NCBI GenBank assembly: GCA_035048485.1
Contig: CM068588.1
Coordinates: 28,972,769 to 29,036,768 of the forward strand
Reading direction: 5' to 3'
DNA length: 64,000 nucleotides
Source of the DNA: Pteria penguin
Lineage: Eukaryota; Mollusca; Bivalvia; Pterioida; Pteriidae
A program made the translations under genes and the position numbers. Numbering within the stretch: the stretch's first letter is position 1; each line of letters opens with the position of its first letter. The notes beneath the pieces are model-generated. The model searched no databases and was not told the origin of the DNA. It saw only the letters and a program-made list of their open reading frames with translations. Shown piece by piece: positions 12,101-18,819 of the stretch.

Positions 12101-15100
12101 TAATTGAAACGATTACTTCTTACTTTGTGACCTTGATTTCACGGTCAATTTCCCAAAATATAACTTTGACTGTATCTTAAGCCGGCGTGGCCTAGTGGTA
12201 TCACGCTGGACTCCTGATCAGGAGGCCGGGGTTCGAGTCCCGCTCTGGTCATGACGGTGTTCTGTCTTTCAGATGAGACAGTAAAAACTGAGGCCCCGTG
12301 TCATGGTATGCATGGCACGTTAAAGATCCCTCACTGCAGAGGTCAAAATTTGTATGCCCCACATCAGGCAGATGCCGTCACCATATACGTGAAATATTCG
12401 TGGTGTGACGTTAAACAAAAATCAATCAGTCAATCAATTGGCCGTATCTTCAGAATAAAAACAGAATTGCCGTGAACACAGGATCTCAGCAATACAGGGT
12501 ACTATACAGTATAAACCCATTTGTATACATACAACTCTGGTAATGACCTTCATTATATTGAAACCTCCTCCCCAAATTTAGTCCTTGTAAGGCATCAAAC
12601 AATAAAATATGTATGTCCTATTCCTTTAGCTAATTACTTGCTATTAAATTAAATATTGCAGTCACTTGCAAGAAACCAGAGTGCTCAGGCCTTCCTTGGT
12701 CCAGAAAATCCAGAGGAACCATATTTAGATGGTGTTAATTACAACTGTGTGGCTCCAGGCAAGCGATTTAGGCCTATGGACAATTTGTCTGGAGGAGAAA
12801 AGACTGTAGCAGCCTTGGCTCTCCTTTTCTCAATTCACAGGTATCCAAATTACTTCTTCACTAAAACTCACTAGATACCTTTTACCATATTTCAATCAAC
12901 AAATGATTATTTTGTAGATATTTGAATAGGTCGAGATTCTCTGCCCTTCTCCCACTTATGATATTGGCGGGCATTTCTTCCTCCTTTATTGTCTTGTTAA
13001 TCACTTTGTTTGTACAAACAGTGACACTTCCAGATAACGAGTATAAAATATATAGAAATCGGAGTTCGAGGATAGCAAAATTCCTTTGACATAACTACAA
13101 CTTAACCAACATAAAATCGTAAAGAAAGTAAAGGGAGAAATTGGGGACTTGAACTTGATTTTGAGATAAACAGAATTTCAACTTGAGCAACTTTAAAATA
13201 ACAAGTTTGAACTGTCTGACAGACAAATGATTATTTTGATATCGAGGGGCATTTCTTCCTCCTTTATTGTCTTGTTAATCACTTTGTTTGTACAAACAGT
13301 GACACTTCCAGATAACGAGTATAAAATATATAGAAATCGGAGTTCGAGGATAGCAAAATTCCTTTGACAGAACTTTAACTTAACCAACATAAAATCGTAA
13401 AGGGAGAAATTGGGGACTTGAACTTGATTTTGAAATAAACAGAATTTCAACTTGAGCAACTTTAATATAACAAGTTTGAAATCTCTGACAGACAAATGAT
13501 TATTTTGATATCGAGGGGCATTTCTTCCTCCTTTATTGTCTTCTTAATCACTTTGTTTGTACAAACAGTGACACTTCCAGATAACGAGTATAAAATATAT
13601 ATAAATCGGAGTTCGAGGATAGCAAAATTCCTTTGACGTAACTTCAACTTAACCAACATAAAATCGTAAAGAAAGTAAAGGGAGAAATTGGGGACTTGAA
13701 CTTGATTTTGAGATAAACAGAATTTCAACTTGAGCAACTTTAAAATAACAAGTTTGAACTGTCTGACAGACAAATGATTATTTTGATATCGAGGGGCATT
13801 TCTTCCTCCTTTATTGTCTTGTTAATCACTTTGTTTGTACAAACAGTGACACTTCCAGATAACGAGTATAAAATATATAGAAATCGGAGTTCGAGGATAG
13901 CAAAATTCCTTTGACAGAACTTTAACTTAACCAACATAAAATCGTAAAGAAAGTAAAGGGAGAAATTGGGGACTTGAACTTGATTTTGAAATAAACAGAA
14001 TTTCAACTTGAGCAACTTTAATATAACAAGTTTGAAATCTCTGACAGACAAATGATTATTTTGATATCGAGGGGCATTTCTTCCTCCTTTATTGTCTTGT
14101 TAATCACTTTGTTTGTACAAACAGTGACACTTCCAGATAACGAGTAAAAAATATATATAAATCGGAGTTCGAGGATAGCAAAATTCCTTTGACATAACTT
14201 CAACTTAACCAACATAAAATCGTAAAGAAAGTAAAGGGAGAAATTGGGAACTTGATTTTGAGATAAACAGAATTTCAACTTGAGCAACTTTAATATAACA
14301 AGTTTGAACTGTCCGACAGACAAATGATTATTTTGTAGATATATAAATAGTACGAGATTCTTTGCCCTTTTCCCACTTTTTGATATCGGCGGGTTGTGGG
14401 AGAGGGTCAAAGAGAGTTTGTTCATCAAAAGTTGGAATTTTAGCGATACCAGCCGATATCGTGATGTACAAGCCTCTGGCGACAAATAAACGTTTGCACA
14501 GCAAACTTGCAATCTATAATCCAATAAATGAACATTTAACTTACTTGATCATAGCAATATAAAAGAAATTTTCATATATATATGTATATAGTAATATACA
14601 CGGATGTTTTTATCTTAATAGTTACCAGCCAGCTCCTTTCTTTGTGTTGGACGAGATTGATGCTGCCTTGGACAATACGAACATCAGCAAAGTAGCATCA
14701 TACATCTGTGATCAATCACGCACTAATTTCCAGACAATTGTCATCTCTCTGAAAGAGGAGTTCTATAACCGATCAGATGCATTGATTGGTATATACCCTG
14801 AGGTAAAGTCACATTTACAGCTTTGTCATACACTTCGATGAGAATGCCCTACACTTGCATTGTCTAAAAACAGGGGTTGATTTGATAGGTTGAATGTTTC
14901 TTACAAAAACGACCATATCATTAATATTGGTTACCTATGAAATAGAAGCCGATGTGGCCTTGTGGATAAGGTGCTCAGCTCTTGATCTTGAGGTCCTGGG
15001 TTAGACTCCTGCCCTGGACACACCGGTGTTCTGTCTTTCGGATGAGACAGTAAAAACCTGAAGTCCCATGTCATGGTAGGCGTGGCAAGTAAAAGATCCC

Positions 15101-15709
15101 TCACTGCTTCATGTGGGCCTGTTGCAAAGGTCTAATTTTGTATGAAATACATCAGGCAGATGCCGTCACCATGTATGTGAAATAATCGTTGAGTGACTTA
15201 AAACAATAATCAATCAATCAAAACCTATGAAATGGTAGCAACTGTAGGTCAGTTCTTTATCTTCATCCTATGATGGTCTTCTGAACAAGTTATGCAATTT
15301 TATTCCAGAAGAGATATTTTTGTTTCAGAGAAGAAATAATGAGATGAAATGTCTTTTTGACATCTTCTCAGTTGTAATTAAATGATATGTAATGAATATT
15401 TGATATATTGTTCGGTTGTGTTGAGTTAATTAACAGAGGTGTTGTACTGGTTCTTCAAAAATTCTGACGTTACATATTTGTAGGAATCCCTTATTTGTAT
15501 ATTTGAAGCATTTTTATTGCTTGTATACTAAACAATTAAGATAATTATCTTTTAGAAGAACCTGTTTAAATTTACTTAAGTTCTAAATATTTTTTTATTA
15601 TTTTTAGCAAGGAGATTGTGTCATCAGCAAGGTATTGACTCTTGACCTCAAACAGTACCCGGATACTCATCAAAATGACGAAGATAGTCCAAACAAAATA
15701 CCAAGATAG
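1..15709 (+). CDS. SMC1A: SMC1A, cohesin core ATPase (C-terminal half, 5' partial)
   Basis: SMC1 is one of the two SMC ATPases of the cohesin ring, acting in the nucleus in sister-chromatid cohesion, loop extrusion and DNA repair. Exons read: 1-150, 3105-3163, 4001-4196, 5144-5212, 5640-5773, 6264-6385, 7474-7559, 8308-8526, 9577-9774, 10524-10636, 10990-11158, 12662-12840, 14622-14802, 15608-15709. Every junction is GT-AG, phases agree, and 1,977 nt stay open to a TAG (658 residues). Landmarks are [20 protein letters not shown] (hinge), [12 protein letters not shown] (coiled coil), [16 protein letters not shown] (ABC signature) and [15 protein letters not shown] (Walker B). By family comparison this is about residue 575 to the end of a ~1,230-residue protein. 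The promoter, Walker A head and first coil lie off the left edge. Introns are loaded with repeats, yet every exon is intact. Confidence 0.97.
335..2905 (-). mobile_element. piggyBac DNA transposon with TTAA target duplication
   Basis: The element is bounded by a 13-bp terminal inverted repeat, CCCTAGTCATGCT (335-347), with its reverse complement at 2893-2905. It is flanked by TTAA at 331-334 and 2906-2909, the target-site duplication expected of piggyBac. A 12-bp subterminal inverted repeat lies at 371-382 (ctgtgagctgaa) and 2847-2858. The inside holds a transposase on the minus strand. Length is about 2.57 kb, normal for the superfamily. It sits inside an SMC1A intron, antisense to the gene. 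Perfect terminal repeats and an almost open transposase suggest a fairly recent insertion. Confidence 0.95.
868..2658 (-). pseudogene. piggyBac transposase (PGBD4-like), one in-frame stop
   Basis: Reading from ATG at 2658 gives 484 codons, then TAA at 1204-1206. The same frame continues for 112 more codons to 868. The first part has the DDE_Tnp_1_7 core with the three expected catalytic aspartates: D235 in [14 protein letters not shown]314 in LYMDNYYSS and D419 in GGVDRSDQM. The part after the stop holds the C-terminal cysteine-rich domain (CVVC ... [19 protein letters not shown]) that binds the transposon ends. The single TAA therefore separates catalytic core from DNA-binding tail. Either this copy has just died, or it makes a tail-less protein. 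The N-terminus (residues 20-60) is acidic, as is common in this family. Confidence 0.9.
3549..3640 (-). pseudogene. piggyBac transposase fragment
   Basis: On the minus strand the sequence reads [20 protein letters not shown] then YMNNYYS. This matches residues ~292-317 of the intact element's transposase ([27 protein letters not shown]). The catalytic Asp of that motif is Asn here. Homology fades on both sides into non-coding intron sequence. It is a relic of a second, older copy in the next SMC1A intron. Confidence 0.75.
4001..8526 (+). CDS. SMC1A: SMC1A returning coiled-coil arm (seven exons)
   Basis: Exons 4001-4196, 5144-5212, 5640-5773, 6264-6385, 7474-7559 and 8308-8526 encode a long Lys/Glu/Gln-rich coil. 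It starts [20 protein letters not shown] and ends [20 protein letters not shown]. The strong match to the antiparallel arm of SMC1 supports each exon, and lengths and phases fit exactly. One oddity is that the last ~20 nt of exon 4001-4196 and its donor are tandemly repeated in the following intron. The residues of exon 5144-5212 ([20 protein letters not shown]) are the least conserved part. Confidence 0.93.
4177..4692 (+). repeat. 47-bp minisatellite built from an exon end plus splice donor (11 units)
   Basis: The unit is about 47 bp and includes the final ~20 nt of SMC1A exon 4001-4196 (cacagaccgagataatact), the donor GTGAGT and ~20 nt of intron. The donor core recurs at 4197, 4244, 4291, 4338, 4385, 4432, 4479, 4524, 4571, 4618 and 4665. 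Spacing is 47 nt except one of 45. Nine copies keep GTGAGT; those at 4571 and 4618 are TTGAGT. Only the first is the annotated exon boundary. Confidence 0.95.
4785..4974 (+). repeat. SINE fragment (body and tail, 5' truncated)
   Basis: It carries the body shared with the full SINE copies in this window: aaatgagacagtaaaaaccgagg, a 'tctcactgcttcgg' block, a 'taggcagatgccg' block and a tail ending in gaatcagtcagt. The tRNA-like head is missing. It lies directly after the minisatellite in the same SMC1A intron. Confidence 0.75.
5968..6003 (+). mobile_element. Relic of a piggyBac-type element end
   Basis: These 36 bases match 349-384, the subterminal left end of the full piggyBac element, at 31 of 36 positions. 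The exact block ctgtgagctgaata is included. A CCTAGTCA-like string lies ~20 bp upstream at 5945-5952. This suggests a decayed element end or MITE; no partner end was found nearby. Confidence 0.5.
6460..6958 (+). repeat. 62-bp minisatellite, eight units, in an SMC1A intron
   Basis: The unit core ttatagaagtttgatttctc starts a new copy every 62 bp: the agtttga word is at 6479, 6541, 6603, 6665, 6727, 6789, 6851 and 6913. Copies differ by a few substitutions (ttatagaag, ttattgaag, ttatcgaag; tgtgcat, tgggcat). There is no conserved open frame. The array begins ~75 nt after exon 6264-6385. Confidence 0.95.
7252..7392 (+). repeat. SINE fragment (body only)
   Basis: The string gtcatggtccatgtggcatg, the 'gttaaagatccctcactgctt' block and the later 'gtgtgatgtgaaacaa' end match the body of the full SINEs at 7751 and 12181. 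The head and the CAAT tail are absent, so this is a truncated old copy. Confidence 0.6.
7751..8024 (+). repeat. tRNA-derived SINE, full length, head type 1
   Basis: The tRNA-like head begins gccggcgtggcctagtggta (A-box tggcctagtgg) and has the B-box ggttcgattcc. The body includes gatgagacagtaaaaaccga, gcatggcacgttaaagctcc and catcaggcagatgcca. The tail ends gacgttaaacaaaaatcaat followed by repeated CAAT units. About 274 bp. The internal Pol III promoter boxes look intact. Confidence 0.88.
8963..9233 (+). repeat. tRNA-derived SINE, head type 2, diverged
   Basis: The head reads agctggtgtggcccagtaga and continues with 'ctcagcttgttacataaggtcctga', a different tRNA-like head from the copies at 7751 and 12181. 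The body (aatgagacagtaaaaaccga, ggcgtggcacgtaaaaaatc, catcaagcagatgctg) is the same family. The tail is short (ttatcaatcc). It lies in the SMC1A intron before the SQ exon. Confidence 0.8.
9577..9774 (+). CDS. SMC1A: SMC1A linker exon with SQ cluster
   Basis: This 66-codon exon begins [20 protein letters not shown] and ends SSLDDDLKD before GTGAGT. It contains Ser-Gln dipeptides with serines at 9646-9648, 9661-9663 and 9694-9696. The aligned region of vertebrate SMC1A carries the two ATM/ATR target serines (S957 and S966 in human). The exon sits where the coiled coil bends back towards the head. The internal ATG at 9577 is not a translation start; it is an ordinary Met after an in-phase acceptor. 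Confidence 0.9.
9889..10175 (+). repeat. Highly diverged SINE relative
   Basis: The start ggttgatccagtggtattgc, with ttgacttt and gaccaagtttaatt, resembles a worn type-1 head. Later words (cctgcagatgaaacgggata, ggtcctgtgttacggtatat, gtcggtatgtaaaaga) resemble the SINE body. Homology is patchy, so borders are approximate. Confidence 0.45.
10524..15709 (+). CDS. SMC1A: SMC1A C-terminal coil end and ATPase head
   Basis: Exons 10524-10636 and 10990-11158 finish the coil ([39 protein letters not shown]). Exon 12662-12840 gives [23 protein letters not shown] head sequence and the ABC signature LSGGEK. Exon 14622-14802 gives the Walker B stretch [12 protein letters not shown] and the D-loop and switch region. 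Exon 15608-15709 gives [19 protein letters not shown] and the TAG at 15707-15709. In cohesin this lobe pairs with the Walker A lobe and binds the RAD21 C-terminus. The signature and Walker B exons are separated by a 1.8-kb intron made mostly of the five-copy satellite. Confidence 0.95.
12181..12438 (+). repeat. tRNA-derived SINE, full length, head type 1
   Basis: It is nearly identical to the copy at 7751 (gccggcgtggcctagtggta, B-box ggttcgagtcc, catatacgtgaaatattcgt, gacgttaaacaaaaatcaat). It has a ~20-nt internal deletion in the 'ctgcttcggttgagtccg' segment. High identity between the two copies points to relatively recent mobility. It lies in the intron just before the ABC-signature exon. 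Confidence 0.88.
12898..14393 (+). repeat. Five-copy ~275-bp tandem satellite in an SMC1A intron
   Basis: The word aaatgattattttg recurs at 12901, 13225, 13494, 13772, 14050 and 14322 (spacings 324, 269, 278, 278, 272). Inner units share gtttgtacaaacagtgacac, gataacgagtataaaatata and cttgaacttgattttgagat blocks. The first and last boundaries keep a longer segment (tgtagatat ... gagattct ... gccctt) that inner junctions lack. Minus-strand open frames of ~100 residues occur in each unit, but they have no domain and vary with indels; I treat them as by-products. Confidence 0.93.
14947..15220 (+). repeat. tRNA-derived SINE, head type 2
   Basis: The head reads agccgatgtggccttgtgga with 'aaggtgctcagctcttgatc' and a B-box-like gggttagactcc. 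The body has gatgagacagtaaaaacctg, ggcgtggcaagtaaaagatc and catcaggcagatgccgtcac. The tail is aacaataatcaatcaatc. The copy is complete and better preserved than the type-2 copy at 8963. Confidence 0.87.
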
Positions 15710-15747
15710 ATAATTTATGTCTCTCAGCTTTGAAAGTGTACTGCTAA

Positions 15748-15753
15748 AATAAA
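15748..15753 (+). terminator. Candidate SMC1A poly(A) signal
   Basis: AATAAA lies 39 nt after the stop codon. A second possible signal, ATTAAA, is at 15954-15959. With no transcript evidence I cannot say which is used. Confidence 0.5.
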
Positions 15754-16149
15754 CAGTCACTGAACTGTAAGAAATCGAACAGAAAATGTTTAAGCGAATT
15801 TTAGTTATTATGTGGATCTATCCACAATTCATATTTCGGCTATGAGTATTGTAAATGCTAATTCAAACTGAAGAGTAAGGCAGCAAACTTCTTTTAAACC
15901 TATCTTTCTGTGTTCGTAGTTAATGTATGTGTGTAGATGTTGTTATGTCATTCATTAAAGTGTACCAAGTATCTAAATCTAGTTTTATTTAACTAATACC
16001 GGTATTTCACATCCTGCCTTTGAATCAAAAGTCGAAGAAATGGCAATTTAGATATATAGAGCCATCCGAAATTAATTTCTGTTTTGGAACATTTTACTAA
16101 AAATATCTTGGGAGTAAAGGAAAACACAAGAAACCGCTTAAGACAGTAT

Positions 16150-16500
16150 GGCCAGATTGCAAAGTAAATTCAAACAAGGTCAAGGTCACAAGGTCAGAAG
16201 CCATGGTATCAATTGAAAGCACTCATCTTAAAGAACCCATGTTTGAAGTATCAAAGCCCCATCCCTATTGATTCAAAAGATAAATATAAAGTTTCTTAAA
16301 AGTAGGTCAAAGTCCAAGGTCACTTGGTCAAAAGTCTTGGCATAAGTTGAAAGCTTTGGTCTTAACTTAAGGAAACTATGTGTAAAGTATTATGTTTATA
16401 CTCCTCTTAGTTGCAGAGATTTTGCTTCAACCTGAAACTTTTACCAAAATGTTGACAGGACAGAAATACATCGCCAATCTGTAGTTCAGAATTGCTTTGC
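16150..16500 (+). repeat. AAGGTCA-rich dispersed repeat
   Basis: It contains caaggtcaaggtcacaaggt followed by cagaag, with AGGTCA at 16177, 16183 and 16191. Further words follow: aggtcaaagtccaaggtcac and ggtcaaaagtc, plus 'tgaaagc' and 'tgtttgaagtatcaa' phrases. A related stretch is at 41150-41530 in the dynein gene, which supports an interspersed repeat rather than unique sequence. Confidence 0.6.
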
Positions 16501-17180
16501 AATCCGACCAAAGATGTGTTGATTTTACAAACTGTGAACAAGGAAGTAACAAGTTAATATAAAAATTATGCTCATAAAATGTCATCAGACAAAGCTTTTC
16601 TCCTAGTACCCATGGTCAGTTAAAGGACCTTGCATGCAATGCCACTGAATATTTAAAAAAACAACAAGCACAGTAACTTTCTTATCAATGCATTGATAAT
16701 GTATGAAAACAAATTTATAGTGAAGATTTGACAGATGAAAGTGAAATATGAGGTCAGAACATGATTATCTAATACCTTGGTGTGTTCATTTATACTGTGA
16801 TATGATCTGTGCTTGTAGTTATCTGAAGTGACCATTGTAAATGTGTATATGATAGTCTCTTCAAATGCAGTTTTGTGAAAACTGTTCACGGCATTATCTT
16901 TAAATAACACTCAAGTATTCAAACTATTAACATCTGAAGATTTTGATCCACATGGTGAACAAAAGTGAAAAATATATTCCGAAAGTAACTCCACTCTACA
17001 AACTGACATTGCTAAAAGGATCATTTTGCAAATGCCCTCACTTGCCAGTGTTCTCAGACTGCAATCTGATGAAAAAAAAAAACCACACACACAAGCATAC
17101 ATATTATGCAGAATGACCAGAGCATAAAGTTCTTCAAGTGTGGAATTCAGAATTAAATTTCCATTATCTTGTAAGTTAAT

Positions 17181-17930
17181 TAGTCCCCTGCCAGTGAAAC
17201 TGGAGGGGACTACAGTGTTTGTCATTGTCTGTCTGTCTGGACGATTTCCAGAAAATAACTTCAGTAAGGAATGACCTGTTTGCTTCAAACTTCATACAAT
17301 GTTAGCTTATATAAAAGCTCTAATGTGGGATTGATTTTGGGGTCAAAAGGTCAACTCGAAGGGCCACTGTTACCAAAAAAAAATACATTTATCACTGTAT
17401 TTTGGTTTCCAGATAATAATTTGAGTTAGGAATGATTGATTTCATTTAAACTTCATATAAGGCTAGCTCATGTAAAGGTCTAGGGTGGGATTGATTTAGG
17501 GGTCAATTCTAAAAATCACTTACTAAAAATAGACATTTATCACTGCATTTCATTTGCCAGATAATAACTTGAGTTAAGAATGATCGATTGATTTCTTCAC
17601 TTCATATAAGGCTAGCTTATGTAACTGGAGGGGACTATAATGTTTGTCATTGTCCATCCATTTGTCTGGATGGATGATTTTCAGACCATCCAGACGGACA
17701 ATGGATGGTTTTCAGACAACAACTTCGGTAAGGAATGACTAATTTGCTTCAAACTGTTATTGAAAATAGATATTTATCAGTGCATTTTGGTTGCCAGATA
17801 ATAACTTGAGTTAAGAATAATTGATTTCCTTTATACTTCATACAATGTTAGCTTATGTATAGGTCTAGGGTGGGATTGATTTTGGAGTCAAAAGGTCAAC
17901 TTTAAGGGTCACTGCTACTAAAAATAGACA
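17181..17930 (+). repeat. 'ggaggggacta' repeat block, partial tandem copies
   Basis: A unit starts tagtcccctgccagtgaaac then tggaggggactacagtgttt at 17181-17220. A second start is at 17622 (actggaggggactataatgt). Inside, phrases recur two to three times: gataataacttgagttaaga, gtctagggtgggattgattt, tcaaaaggtcaact and cttcatataaggctagctt. The first 32 bases are self-complementary around ccagtgaaactgg. This looks like an old mobile element with internal repeats; no coding capacity is visible. Confidence 0.7.
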
Positions 17931-18645
17931 TCAGCATAGTTCAGTTGTACATGTGATTCATCACTGTTTCAATTTCCAGATGATGATTATAGATACTGAT
18001 GCCAGGTATGAATAAAACGATGCTAAATTTTTGCTGTCAATTTCACCAGAACATGATATAAACTTCGTTGAATTCAATGTTATTTCTTATTAAATTATGC
18101 AGAAGGTTACCAAGTTCACATAACTGTTTCATGTTGCTAATAAGGTATTAGTCACTTCGAAGGTACAGATTGTGGCAGGGGACGAGTGTTCCATGCAACA
18201 ATGATTGTAAGCTTGTCTTACCAAATTTTATCTGAAGAACAGAAAATAGATTTGTAGTAGCATTATGAAGAGTTTTCCCAATAATCCAGAATGGCCAAAA
18301 GAATAATGGTCTTCTTTTGCAAAAAGAAAGAATGATAAACTGGAGGATACGATATATACTTTTAATTACATAATATTTACATAACAAAATAATTGGTACA
18401 TATTTACCACAAATAATTATCACAATATTTTCTTGCTGCATGATTTTTTGTATCATACATAGCAAAGGGAATAATTGATCGACAAAGTGATGGAATCTTT
18501 ACTTAAGATCCCATTGTGTAAATCAATGTACTGTTCTGGTCTGCCCTTCCCCTGCAAGAATTCCATGAAGGAGGGGAGGCCAGAAGCTCAATTTATGTAG
18601 CCATGTTTTCACTAGGACTTCAATACATTATCACAGATTTAACTT

Positions 18646-18819
18646 TTAAGCTTTGGACTGGACTGGAACTTGTTGTCCTTCAACTGCAGGCCCATTGGGC
18701 ACCGTCCTGTCATGGGCCTTAGCACGCAGGTGTTCTGCCATACCAGGCAGCCGAGAAAAGTAGTTCCTGGCCAAAACATGTTTTTGTTGAACCTTATGGA
18801 TGAACACCAATCCATAACC
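18646..18819 (-). CDS. IQUB: IQUB last coding exon
   Basis: It encodes [20 protein letters not shown] then [14 protein letters not shown], and ends VPVQSKA with TAA at 18646-18648. The first half matches the family (FIHKI..KH.LAKNYFS). The tail after [10 protein letters not shown] is unlike the vertebrate end, as expected for a divergent C-terminus. Confidence 0.88.
   Translation of the reverse strand, partial: GYGLVFIHKVQQKHVLARNYFSRLPGMAEHLRAKAHDRTVPNGPAVEGQQVPVQSKA

Larger units (their letters stand above)
15710..18645. other. Convergent spacer between SMC1A and IQUB 3' ends
   Basis: No coding exon with family support was found on either strand. It holds both 3' UTRs, an AAGGTCA-rich dispersed repeat (16150-16500) and a 'ggaggggacta' repeat block (17181-17930). 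The rest is unique AT-rich sequence. Short open frames at 16653-17288 and 18148-18465 (minus) have no recognisable domain. Confidence 0.7.

Noticed and set aside
13193..14524. Family of ~100-168-residue minus-strand proteins in tandem
   Set aside because: They are the same frame of each satellite unit, with indels between copies, no domain and no start context. They are a by-product of the repeat inside an SMC1A intron.
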